Source of the DNA: Thermoplasmata archaeon UBA184
GTDB lineage: Archaea > Thermoplasmatota > Thermoplasmata > Lutacidiplasmatales > UBA184
Direction of reading: 5' to 3'
DNA length: 20,793 nt
Assembly (NCBI GenBank): GCA_002495185.1
Contig: DAEB01000043.1
Coordinates: 22,869 to 43,661 of the forward strand
Positions within the stretch are counted from its first letter, which is position 1, and each line of letters begins with the position of its first letter. Both the position numbers and the translations under genes were made by a program. Below are positions 13,615-20,793 of this stretch, in pieces. The notes beneath the pieces are model-generated. The model had not been told where the DNA came from. It saw only the letters and a list, made by a program, of their open reading frames with translations, and did not search any database.

Positions 13615-14037
13615 TCACATCGGCCGCTGGCCCTGCGACACGACCGCGAGGACGCTGACCGGAACCCGTGCGTCCCGAAACATCCGGGCGACCGGACAGG
13701 CCTCGAGGGCGCTCGAGAGCATCGCCTGCACCTCGGTGCGGTCGGCCCGACTGCGAAGCCGGAGGGTTCCGTGGACCGCTCCCACGGGATTCGCGGGAAG
13801 CGCGGTCTTCTCCTCCAGGACCAGCGTGAGACCCGAGAAATCGAGGCGGCGCTTGCGGGCCAGGCTGACGAAGGTCGACGCGAGGCTTCCGGCGAGGGAG
13901 AGCAGGGAGAGCTCGAGCGGCGTCGTGCCGGCGCTGGTGCCCCCCTCTTCCGGCGGAAGGTCGACCACCACGGCGTGCGCCCGGCCGTCCTCAAGGAGGA
14001 TCTCGTGCCCCTTCCGCCAAGTTGCGACCGCTTGCAT
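13615..14037 (-). CDS. OsmC-like protein with a single cysteine
   Basis: A 140-residue OsmC/Ohr-type protein. Marks are the N-terminal strands around HEILLEDGRAHAVVVDLPPEEGG, the TTPLELSLLSLAG helix (38-50) and the C-terminal EACPVARM (112-119). OsmC proteins reduce organic peroxides with two cysteines. Cys114 is present, but the first cysteine at the end of the central helix is replaced, the segment reading LAGSLAST with Ser51. A thiol peroxidase mechanism with two cysteines is therefore not possible in this copy alone. It ends 27 bases after the convergent CBS gene. No clear promoter is visible upstream. Confidence 0.85.
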   Translation of the reverse strand: MQAVATWRKGHEILLEDGRAHAVVVDLPPEEGGTSAGTTPLELSLLSLAGSLASTFVSLARKRRLDFSGLTLVLEEKTALPANPVGAVHGTLRLRSRADRTEVQAMLSSALEACPVARMFRDARVPVSVLAVVSQGQRPM

Positions 14038-14105
14038 CGTGGGACCGTCCTACCGGAGAGCCACCACCGCACGACCCGGGAGAGAAGCGGGCATCCGGCG
14101 TGCCC

Positions 14106-14834
14106 TCACTCCGCCGAAACGAGACGGCGAGGGCGCCGGCTCGGCAACGGCCGCTCGAAAACGAGGACATAGTGATACGGGCCGAGGTCGAAGCTGTCGA
14201 GTCGGCTCAAGCCATAGGCGGACAGCGCCGCCTCGGCCTCGCCCTTGCTGAGCCGATGGCGGACGTCGGGTCCTTCGGGGCTGGGTTCCTTCTTCCAGTC
14301 TACGTTGACGAGTCGGCCCCCGGGTCTCAGGACTCGGACGGCCTCGAGCACGGTGGCGGGAGGAATCCCATGAAAGACGTTGGCGAGCAGCGTCACGTCC
14401 GCGACGGCGTCTTCGAGCGGGATCCGCTCGGGAGTGGACAAGACAGCCTGGACGTTCCGGATTCGGGCGCGTTCTGCCCTCTCCCGCACGAACTGTACGA
14501 GGTCTGCCGAGACGTCCACCGCGTAGACCCGACCCGCTTCTCCCACCCGAGAGGCGGCCGGGAACGAAAAGTACCCGGAACCCGCGCCCACGTCCACAAC
14601 GACTTGTCCGCTCTCGAGACCGACCCGGCTCCACAGGACGGCCGGGTCCTGGGTCGCTCGACGAGAGGCGGAGTTCAGGCACGGCACGTCTTTCTGGGAC
14701 CAGCTCGGCTCGCGCATCCGCCGGTGGTCGGACGGCGACGGGCGCGGGGTCGAACGCGTGCGACGAGGGGATTTCACGGAGGCCGTCTTCTTGCCCCGCG
14801 ACCGACGGCGAGTTCGGACCCGGTGACTCGGCAT
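14106..14834 (-). CDS. Class I SAM-dependent methyltransferase with basic N-terminal tail
   Basis: A 242-residue protein. Residues 1-47 are very rich in Arg, Lys, Ser and Pro (RVRTRRRSRGKK and onward) and probably disordered. The methyltransferase domain follows with motif I VVVDVGAGSGYFS (78-90), motif II region RVYAVDVS, and the LRPGGRLVNVDW block. The fold resembles UbiE/MenG-type enzymes. Substrate is unknown; the tail suggests nucleic acid or ribosome association, which is inference. The start ATG 14834 is strongly favoured because a TATA-like element lies 27 bases upstream. The next gene, on the same strand, lies upstream after a 67-base gap. Confidence 0.85.
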   Translation of the reverse strand: MPSHRVRTRRRSRGKKTASVKSPRRTRSTPRPSPSDHRRMREPSWSQKDVPCLNSASRRATQDPAVLWSRVGLESGQVVVDVGAGSGYFSFPAASRVGEAGRVYAVDVSADLVQFVRERAERARIRNVQAVLSTPERIPLEDAVADVTLLANVFHGIPPATVLEAVRVLRPGGRLVNVDWKKEPSPEGPDVRHRLSKGEAEAALSAYGLSRLDSFDLGPYHYVLVFERPLPSRRPRRLVSAE

Positions 14835-14857
14835 CTTCTGGCCCGTAGGGCGTCTCG

Positions 14858-14864
14858 AGATTAG
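14858..14864 (-). promoter_or_regulatory. TATA-like element of the methyltransferase gene
   Basis: The minus strand reads TCTAATC with its centre 27 bases before ATG 14834, predicting a leaderless mRNA. It decides against the longer frame starting at 14909. Confidence 0.5.
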
Positions 14865-14901
14865 ACCCTTTTCCGGCCCGGATCCTGTGGCCGCGGGCCT
14901 C

Positions 14902-15372
14902 TCACGCATGGACGAGCAGTCTCACCGAGCTTCCCGACTGGGCGAGTCCGGGCCAGAAGGCACCGAACAGGCGATCCGGAGAAAGGAACAAGGTCTGGTT
15001 CTGCGGAGGGAAACCTCCGGTCCCGAGGAGGAACGGATAGACGGTCCCGTTCGCCTCGGTCCCGTTCCCCTGGACCAGGGCACCCGAGACCCAGTTCCAG
15101 TGAACGAACCAGGCGGCGAAGGTGACGTTGTGGAACACGGTGACCGACGGCAACGACGAATTCGCGAAGAGCGACGGAAGCGAGAGGGTCCATGTGGCGT
15201 AGTAGTAGGGTTCGCCGTCCACGACCATCGTGGCGGGTTCGGATGGATTCAGGTGAATACCCGGAATGAAGCCCCCGAACAAGGCCGCTCCGATGGCGGA
15301 CAGCGTGACGAGCCCGATCACCAGAGCTCTGAGCTGGCCGCGGGCGATCGGAACGTCCTGCTCGATTCCCAT
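14902..15372 (-). CDS. Small membrane-anchored, sequon-rich surface protein
   Basis: A 156-residue protein with a short cytoplasmic start, one membrane helix at about residues 14-36, and an extracellular domain of about 120 residues. That domain is rich in Tyr, Trp, Phe, Gly and Asn, and holds five N-glycosylation sequons (Asn71, 82, 103, 108 and 125), as expected for an archaeal S-layer-associated or surface glycoprotein. No family is recognised. ATG 15372 is chosen because TATGTA on minus (15405-15410) lies about 36 bases upstream. ATG 15414 is in frame and would add 14 residues but overlaps that element. The gene is divergent from the quinone-oxidoreductase-like gene. Confidence 0.7.
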   Translation of the reverse strand: MGIEQDVPIARGQLRALVIGLVTLSAIGAALFGGFIPGIHLNPSEPATMVVDGEPYYYATWTLSLPSLFANSSLPSVTVFHNVTFAAWFVHWNWVSGALVQGNGTEANGTVYPFLLGTGGFPPQNQTLFLSPDRLFGAFWPGLAQSGSSVRLLVHA

Positions 15373-15404
15373 GGGACCCGGGTCCGGGTCCACAGAGGGT
15401 TCGG

Positions 15405-15410
15405 TACATA
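15405..15410 (-). promoter_or_regulatory. TATA-like element of the surface-protein gene
   Basis: The minus strand reads TATGTA with its centre about 36 bases before ATG 15372. The same core and spacing precede the PhnB-like gene at 10822. Confidence 0.4.
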
Positions 15411-15477
15411 GCATCCCGCAAGCTCGGTCGGGCGGGGGCGGACCCTTCAAGGCACGCGAGGGATACTGATCGAGACC

Positions 15478-16428
15478 ATGCGAGCGGTCGCCGTAGAACG
15501 ATTCCGAGCTCCCGCGCAGCTGATGGAGCTCCCCGTTCCTGTCCTTCAGCCAGCCGAGATGCTCGTGCGAGTCTCCTATGCGGGGGTCAATCCGTTCGAC
15601 GCCAAAATTGCGGACGGCATCTTTGAGGGCCGTCGCCCTCACGTCTTTCCCCTCATCCTCGGGATCGATGCCTCCGGCACCGTCGAGGCCGTCGGCCCCG
15701 GCGTCCAACGATTCCGGACCGGGGATTTCGTCGCGGGCCAGTTCCTGCACGACCCCGTCGGCCGGGGTACCTACGCGGAACTCGCCCCGGTCCCCGAAAC
15801 GATCGGGGTCGTCCGGATGCCGCCGTCATTCTCCCCCGAGCAGGCCGCGGCGCTACCCACCGCGGGGATGACGGCCCTCGATGCCCTCGAGACCCTGAAC
15901 CTACCGTCGGAGAGCACCCTTCTCGTGGTCGGTGCCTCGGGCGGCGTTGGGTCGTTCGCGACGGAGCTCGCCTCCGTCCGCGGGGTACGCGTGACCGCGA
16001 TCGCTCGGGAAAGCTCGGGAGCCCGGATGCGCCGCCTCGGCGCGACGGAGGTAGTGGACCCGGGGGCCCCCGACCTCGACAACCAGCTGCGAGGTTCCCA
16101 TCCCACCGGATTCGATGGCCTCCTCGACCTCATGAGCGACCGAGACGGCTTCGCGCGCTGGCGACATTGGGTTCGCCGGGGCGGGTCGGCCGCCACGACG
16201 ACCTTCTCGGCCGACCCCGAGGAGGCCCTCCGGGACGGGGTCCACGCTGTCAACATCAACCTGCAGCCCACCGCGCCTCTCCTCCAGCGGCTGGTGGACC
16301 AGCTCGCCGAGCACCGCCTGGAGGTCCCCGTGGAACGTACGGTGTCGCTCGAAGAGGCGCCGGCCGCGCTCGCGGACCTCCGAGCGGGGCATGGTCGGGG
16401 CAAGACGGTCGTTCGGGTCCGCCCGTAA
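15478..16428 (+). CDS. Quinone-oxidoreductase-like MDR-family dehydrogenase
   Basis: A 316-residue medium-chain dehydrogenase/reductase of the zinc-independent quinone reductase type. The catalytic domain has VSYAGVNPFDAKIADG (33-48) and a GIDASGTVEAVGPGV block (62-76). The Rossmann fold has the nucleotide loop VVGASGGVGSFATELA near residues 149-164. The structural and catalytic zinc cysteines of alcohol dehydrogenases are absent. It likely reduces quinones or enones with NADPH in the cytoplasm. The length fits the family (about 310-330). Start ATG 15478 lies directly before the first strand; a TTCAAG run about 30 bases upstream is a weak TATA candidate. Confidence 0.9.
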   Translation: MRAVAVERFRAPAQLMELPVPVLQPAEMLVRVSYAGVNPFDAKIADGIFEGRRPHVFPLILGIDASGTVEAVGPGVQRFRTGDFVAGQFLHDPVGRGTYAELAPVPETIGVVRMPPSFSPEQAAALPTAGMTALDALETLNLPSESTLLVVGASGGVGSFATELASVRGVRVTAIARESSGARMRRLGATEVVDPGAPDLDNQLRGSHPTGFDGLLDLMSDRDGFARWRHWVRRGGSAATTTFSADPEEALRDGVHAVNINLQPTAPLLQRLVDQLAEHRLEVPVERTVSLEEAPAALADLRAGHGRGKTVVRVRP

Positions 16429-16533
16429 CCTCCCGCGTGGCACACCCTCGAGGAGGGCCGTTTCTTCCTCGACCGCGGGAAAGCGACCCGTCGAGCCGGG
16501 AAAACGAACCTCTTTTTGGGGGGCCGCGGGTCA

Positions 16534-16541
16534 GTAATAGC
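16534..16541 (+). promoter_or_regulatory. TATA-like element of the acyl-CoA synthetase gene
   Basis: AGTAATAG, with an upstream CTTTTT run at 16512-16517, are the A/T-rich candidates. Either predicts a leader of roughly 70-90 bases before GTG 16634, unlike the leaderless genes nearby. Confidence 0.35.
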
Positions 16542-16621
16542 ACCGAGCCGTGCTCTTCCTGCTCCCGAGGCTCCTCCGAGGTCGGGGGCGGGGGGAAGAG
16601 CGCCCGGACGCACGACGAACG

Positions 16622-16627
16622 AGGAGG
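16622..16627 (+). promoter_or_regulatory. Shine-Dalgarno AGGAGG deciding the GTG start at 16634
   Basis: AGGAGG ends six bases before GTG 16634. It is the clearest ribosome binding site in the window. It supports 16634 rather than the GTG at 16550, whose extra 28 residues are Arg/Gly-rich and precede the conserved family start. Confidence 0.6.
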
Positions 16628-16633
16628 GAGACC

Positions 16634-19456
16634 GTGGGGACGGAGAACCTGGACAAGATCTTCAAGCCGCACGTCGTCGCGGTCATCGGAGCCAGCGACA
16701 CCGAGGGGACGGTCGGGTACGCCGTGGCGGCGAACTTCGTCCGCGGTGTGTTCGAGGGGAAGGCGTACTTCGTCAACAACCACAAAACGGAGTTGTTGGG
16801 GGTCAAGGCGTATCCCACCGTCGGCGCGGTCCCCGAGACCGTGGACCTCGCGATCATCGCCACTCCCGCGAAGACGGTGAGCGGCATCGTCGAGGAGTGC
16901 GGAAGGGCCGGGGTCAAAGGCGTGGTGATTCTCTCCGCGGGATTCAAAGAGACGGGACCCGCCGGGAAGGCGCTCGAGGATGAGGTCCTCGAGGTCGCTC
17001 GAAGGTACGGGATCCGGATCGTCGGGCCGAACTGCCTCGGGATCATCCGACCCGCGACCCGCCTCAACGGTACCTTTCTCTCGAAAGTGCCGAAGCCCGG
17101 GACGGTCGCGTTCCTCTCTCAGAGCGGGGCGCTCGGGTCGGCGATCCTCGACACGGCGATCCATGAGAACGTCGGGTTCTCCACCTTCGTCTCGGTCGGG
17201 TCCATGATCGACGTCGACTTCGGGGACCTCATCGATTACTTCGGCAGTGACCCGCACACTCGAAGCATTCTGATGTACATCGAGGGGATCACGAACGCGC
17301 GCCGCTTCATGAGCGCGGCCCGGCACTTCGCCCGGACCAAGCCGATCGTCGTGGTGAAGGCGGGTCGCTTCCAAGAGAGCGCCCGAGCGGTCGCGTCCCA
17401 CACCGGGTCGCTGTCGGGAGAGGACGACATCTACGACGCGGCGTTCAAGCGCGCGGGAATCGTTCGGGTCGACGAGATTGCCGACCTGTTCAACGCCGCC
17501 GAGGTGCTGAGCACCCAGCCCCTGCCCGCCGGACCGCGTCTTGCGATCATCACCAACGCGGGAGGGCCGGGGGTCATGACGACCGATGCCCTCCTGCACC
17601 GAGGGGGGAAGCTCGCCCAGCTCAGCCCGAAGACGATGGAACGCCTCAACGCGGCGTTGCCGGCCTTCTGGAGCCACGGCAACCCGATCGACCTGATCGG
17701 AGATGCCGGGCCAGACCGGTACCGGGCCGCCCTCGAGGCGTGCCTCGATGACGAGAACGTGGACGGGATTCTCATCCTTCTGACCGTCCAGGCAATGATC
17801 AATCCCCTCGAAATCGCCCAGACGATCGTCGAAGTGCTTCAGGCGAAGAGCTACCAGACGAAGACGATCCTTTCGTCGTTCATGGGCCGAACCCGGGTGA
17901 CCGAGGCGAACTCATACTTCGCCGGCCACAACATCCCCACGTACTCCTCTCCCGAGGAGGCAGTGAAGACGTACATGACGATGTATCAGTATCACCGGAA
18001 CATCGACCTCCTCTACGAAACGCCCGAGGAGCTTCCGGTCGACGCCGCTCCGCCCCGACGGCCGATCTCGGTCATCCTCCGAAAGGCGGCCCAGGAGGGC
18101 CGCGAGATCCTCACGGAGGAGGAGGCGAAGCGACTGCTCAAGTTCTATGGGTTCCCGGTCGTCGCGACCGAGGTCGCAGCCTCGGCCGACGAGGCCGCCG
18201 AGAAGGCCCGGCACTTCGGCTACCCCGTCGTCCTCAAGATCCTCTCGCCGGACATCCCGCACAAATCCGAGGCGGGCGGGGTCGCCCTGGACATCGGCTC
18301 GGAGGACGAGGTCCGCCGACAGTTCGACCTCCTCGTCTCCCGGGCGAAGGCGTACAAGCCCGGCGCCCAGATCCTCGGCGTGACCGTCCAACCGATGATC
18401 GCTCGGGAGGGACAGGAGTTGATCGTCGGGGGGAAGACCGACCCGCTCTTCGGACCGACCATCCTCTTCGGAATGGGGGGCGTCGGGGTCGAGCTCTACC
18501 GCGACTGCTCCGTGGCGCTCCCGCCGCTCAACACGACGCTCATCCGCCGCATGCTCGAAGAGACGAAGGTCTACCAGCTGCTCAAGGGGTACCGCAACCA
18601 GCCGAAGGCGAACCTCGAGCTCCTCGAGAAGACCCTGCTCCTGTTCTCCCAGCTCCTGGTCGACTTCCCGCAGATCAAGGAGATCGACATCAACCCGCTC
18701 CTGATCGACGAGTCGAAAGTGCACGTGCTCGACGCCCGCATGGTCATCGACCGAGAAAAGGCCACGCACCCGCAGGGGCTCCACTCGCATCTGGTCATCA
18801 GTCCGTACCCGAAGAAGTACGAGGCGCGCTGGCGGATGGCCAACGGCGAGGAGGTGCTCCTCCGACCGATCAAGCCGGAAGACGAGCCGATGTGGCTCGA
18901 GATGTTCCAGGGCTTCTCCGAGGAGTCGGTCCGCTACCGGTTCTTCCAAGTGATCAAGGACACGTCCCACGAAGTGCGGGTCCGCTACTGCAACGTCGAC
19001 TACGACCGGGAGATCGCGATCGTCGCTGAAGTGACTCAGAACGGAAAGCGGCGGCTCCTCGGTGTCGGTCGCCTCTCGATTGAACCCGACGGGAAGAGCG
19101 GCGAGTTCGCGATCATCGTCGCGGATGAGTTCCAGAACGCGGGGCTCGGGACGAAGCTCACGGACCACGTCCTCGAGGTCGCCGACGACATGGGGATCGA
19201 ACGGGTCTACGCGATCGTGCTGGCCGAGAACTACCGCGCCCTCTCCCTCATGAAGCGGATGGGATTCTCTCTCGCGTACTCGGACGACGGAACGGTGGAG
19301 GCGACGCTCGACCTGCGGGCGGACCGGGCGTCGGAGTCTCCCGCACCTCCGGGGGGAGATGCGCCGGGACCCGGTACCGCCCCGACTCCGACCGGCTCGA
19401 CTCCTCTTTCCCAGGGGGGCCCGCCGATCGGGACCACGGCGGCCGCCCGGCGCTGA
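16634..19456 (+). CDS. ADP-forming acyl-CoA synthetase fused to GNAT acetyltransferase
   Basis: A 940-residue fusion. Residues 5-460 form the ACD alpha part: CoA-binding Rossmann fold with AVIGAS, two succinyl-CoA-synthetase-like flavodoxin folds, and the phospho-accepting His256 in SHTGSL. Residues 475-710 form the ATP-grasp beta part, with His543 in IPHKSEAGGV and KEIDINPLLI. Residues 738-895 are a GNAT domain with Glu824 in GEFAIIV and the acetyl-CoA loop QNAGLGT (834-840). The tail is Pro/Gly-rich. ACD enzymes interconvert acyl-CoA, ADP and phosphate with acid, ATP and CoA. The same architecture occurs in Pat/PatZ protein lysine acetyltransferases. Here catalytic residues of both halves are kept, so synthetase, protein acetylation or both are possible. 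The start is fixed by AGGAGG. Confidence 0.9.
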   Translation: MGTENLDKIFKPHVVAVIGASDTEGTVGYAVAANFVRGVFEGKAYFVNNHKTELLGVKAYPTVGAVPETVDLAIIATPAKTVSGIVEECGRAGVKGVVILSAGFKETGPAGKALEDEVLEVARRYGIRIVGPNCLGIIRPATRLNGTFLSKVPKPGTVAFLSQSGALGSAILDTAIHENVGFSTFVSVGSMIDVDFGDLIDYFGSDPHTRSILMYIEGITNARRFMSAARHFARTKPIVVVKAGRFQESARAVASHTGSLSGEDDIYDAAFKRAGIVRVDEIADLFNAAEVLSTQPLPAGPRLAIITNAGGPGVMTTDALLHRGGKLAQLSPKTMERLNAALPAFWSHGNPIDLIGDAGPDRYRAALEACLDDENVDGILILLTVQAMINPLEIAQTIVEVLQAKSYQTKTILSSFMGRTRVTEANSYFAGHNIPTYSSPEEAVKTYMTMYQYHRNIDLLYETPEELPVDAAPPRRPISVILRKAAQEGREILTEEEAKRLLKFYGFPVVATEVAASADEAAEKARHFGYPVVLKILSPDIPHKSEAGGVALDIGSEDEVRRQFDLLVSRAKAYKPGAQILGVTVQPMIAREGQELIVGGKTDPLFGPTILFGMGGVGVELYRDCSVALPPLNTTLIRRMLEETKVYQLLKGYRNQPKANLELLEKTLLLFSQLLVDFPQIKEIDINPLLIDESKVHVLDARMVIDREKATHPQGLHSHLVISPYPKKYEARWRMANGEEVLLRPIKPEDEPMWLEMFQGFSEESVRYRFFQVIKDTSHEVRVRYCNVDYDREIAIVAEVTQNGKRRLLGVGRLSIEPDGKSGEFAIIVADEFQNAGLGTKLTDHVLEVADDMGIERVYAIVLAENYRALSLMKRMGFSLAYSDDGTVEATLDLRADRASESPAPPGGDAPGPGTAPTPTGSTPLSQGGPPIGTTAAARR

Positions 19457-19544
19457 GCGGGCCCTTCGGTTCCCCGGCTCCCGTGTTCGCCCGGCCCCTC
19501 TATCCGATTCCTGGTCAGGGAACCGAGAGAACGACGGTCCACCG

Positions 19545-20780
19545 TCAGAACTTGAGTCGGCGCGTTTCGGCGGAGGTCGCGAGCAGGGCTCCGAGGACGA
19601 AGAAGCCGACCGCGGTGAGCGCTCCCAGCGACCAGAGCGACCAGGAATCGGCCAGGGCTCCGAGCACCGCGACCCCGACCGACGACGTCGCACCGTTGAA
19701 CAGGTAGAGGTTCGAGGTGATCCGGCCGATGGCAACCGAAGGGTACGCTCCCCTCAGGTACACGTAGAACGCGAGGGTGTACGCCATCTCCGACGCCCCG
19801 AGCAGGGCCCAGACGAACGCATCGCCGTAGAGTCCCCAGGTCGGAAGGACGGCGAGTGCCACGAGAAGCCCACTCGTGAGCGCGCTCGCGATCAGGACCG
19901 AGCCGATCCGTCGGCGGGGATTCCACTCCGCCAGGAAGATCGCGATCGCGACGCCTCCCACGATCCACGCGACCGTCAGGGTGCCATAGGCGCCGGCTCC
20001 GCCGACGAACAATCGGGTCGCTGCGACGATGATCAGGATCGAGGGGGCGACGCCGAAGAACCCGCGCACGAGTTCCATCGAGGCGAGCCATCTGAGCGCG
20101 CGACCCGTGCTCCCGACGAAGTACTTCCAGCCTTCTCGGAAATCGTCCAGATACCGTCCGGGAGGCATCTGCGGCGACGGGATCGAGAGCGGGATCACGA
20201 CGGCGCTCGCCGCGGCCAGCAGCGCGGCGTAGAGCAGCATGTCGGCCGAGGGGCCGTAGACGACGATCAGGAACGCGCCGACCGCGTAGCCGATCAGCTG
20301 GGTCGCTCCCTCCAGGGTCGTCCCGAGCCCGCTCGCTCGGAAGAGCTGGTCCACCCCCAGGAGCAGTCGAGGAGCGACGTTGTTCGCAGCCCAGGTGAAA
20401 TCCCAGAGGAAGGAGATGAACGCGATCAGCCCGAAGAGAAGCGGCAGAGAGGCGGAGCCCGCCTCAAGGGCAAGCCCGAGCGCGACGGCCGCAACCGCCT
20501 GGGCCGGGTAGCAGACGAGGTAGATCGTTCGCTTGTCGCGCGCCCGGTCCACGAGGGGGGCGACCAGGAACGTCAGCGTGTAGATTCCGACTTCCACGAA
20601 GAGGACGAGTCCGACGATCAGGAAATTCGAGGAGAGCCGGTACGCGAACCACGGGATCGCGATCGAGTACACCGCATAGCCCACGTAGGTCGCGGTGTAG
20701 GACGTCTGCCAGAGCAGCCAGTTCCGATTCCGGAGGATCTCCCGGTATCCCCCGGAGCGGGACGCCGTCGGCCGGTCCAC
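19545..20780 (-). CDS. MFS transporter
   Basis: A 411-residue major facilitator permease with about twelve hydrophobic helices and a central cytoplasmic loop around residues 205-225 (MPPGRYLDDFREGW). The first-half loop VDRARDKRTIY (77-87) matches the MFS motif A position between helices 2 and 3. The layout resembles the MFS_3/enterobactin-exporter-like group, commonly drug or metabolite exporters; the substrate is not readable. The start used is GTG 20780, only 13 bases from the window edge, so a start further upstream outside the window cannot be excluded. It converges on the acyl-CoA synthetase gene with an 88-base gap and no obvious T-run terminator. Confidence 0.88.
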   Translation of the reverse strand: MDRPTASRSGGYREILRNRNWLLWQTSYTATYVGYAVYSIAIPWFAYRLSSNFLIVGLVLFVEVGIYTLTFLVAPLVDRARDKRTIYLVCYPAQAVAAVALGLALEAGSASLPLLFGLIAFISFLWDFTWAANNVAPRLLLGVDQLFRASGLGTTLEGATQLIGYAVGAFLIVVYGPSADMLLYAALLAAASAVVIPLSIPSPQMPPGRYLDDFREGWKYFVGSTGRALRWLASMELVRGFFGVAPSILIIVAATRLFVGGAGAYGTLTVAWIVGGVAIAIFLAEWNPRRRIGSVLIASALTSGLLVALAVLPTWGLYGDAFVWALLGASEMAYTLAFYVYLRGAYPSVAIGRITSNLYLFNGATSSVGVAVLGALADSWSLWSLGALTAVGFFVLGALLATSAETRRLKF

Positions 20781-20793
20781 CGCCCGCCATCGG

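Noticed and set aside
16256..17677. 473-codon open frame on minus
   Set aside because: It is antisense to the quinone-reductase end and the synthetase start, and has no recognisable domain.
17912..19735. 607-codon open frame on minus opposite the acyl-CoA synthetase gene
   Set aside because: It mirrors the G/C third-position bias of the sense gene. Its product is Arg/Asp/Leu-rich with no domain, while the sense strand has unmistakable motifs.
1..20793. tRNA, rRNA, CRISPR, insertion sequence, or defence-system genes
   Set aside because: I looked for T-loop motifs, regularly spaced repeats, transposase motifs and known defence domains on both strands and saw none. Small RNAs without strong motifs could be missed by eye.

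Overview
This window looks like chromosomal DNA of a GC-rich archaeon. The best guess is a member of Candidatus Thermoplasmatota, but that placement is inference from gene content and style. Several genes have an A/T-rich TATA-like element about 26-29 bases before an ATG or GTG start and no Shine-Dalgarno, as expected for archaeal leaderless transcripts. There is a small protein made of two C2H2 zinc fingers and an ADP-forming acyl-CoA synthetase of the archaeal type. Base composition is strongly GC-rich throughout, and third codon positions are nearly all G or C. As a result, most antisense frames are open and had to be discarded.

Layout. 1-435 (minus) is the N-terminal part of aspartate-ammonia ligase (asnA), cut by the window edge. 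Two unrecognised genes follow on plus (591-1328 and 1457-2119). They meet tail to tail with a GNAT acetyltransferase (2138-2746, minus). A divergent promoter region carrying a perfect palindrome leads to a seven-helix membrane protein (2952-3641). Next is a minus-strand membrane-anchored protein with a C-terminal eight-cysteine zinc finger (3715-4983). A 403-base gene-poor stretch (4984-5386) holds direct repeats, hairpins and a tiny Lys-rich frame. A two-gene minus-strand unit comes next: a DUF885 metallopeptidase-like gene overlapping a YciI-like gene (7541 to 5387). 7689-8117 is a VOC/glyoxalase-like protein, converging on a two-helix membrane protein (8114-8779).

From 8922 to 13587 the plus strand carries a gamma-glutamyltransferase-family Ntn hydrolase, the double C2H2 finger protein, a PhnB-like VOC protein, a DUF4760-like membrane protein, a phosphoribosyltransferase and a CBS-pair protein. 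Minus-strand genes follow: an OsmC-like protein, a SAM methyltransferase with a very basic N-terminal tail, and a small sequon-rich anchored surface protein. The last block is a quinone-oxidoreductase-like dehydrogenase (plus), a 940-residue acyl-CoA synthetase fused to a GNAT acetyltransferase (plus), and an MFS transporter (minus).

Function. No large operon is visible. Most genes have their own promoter-like element and strand alternates often, so this is mainly a housekeeping and stress/detoxification neighbourhood (VOC, OsmC, YciI, quinone reductase, GGT-like hydrolase). No tRNA, rRNA, CRISPR array, insertion sequence or phage gene was seen. The items most worth a second look are the FYVE/RING-like cysteine pattern on a membrane anchor, the synthetase-acetyltransferase fusion that keeps the catalytic residues of both halves, the palindrome centred on a TATA element, and the structured gene-poor region at 5100-5312.
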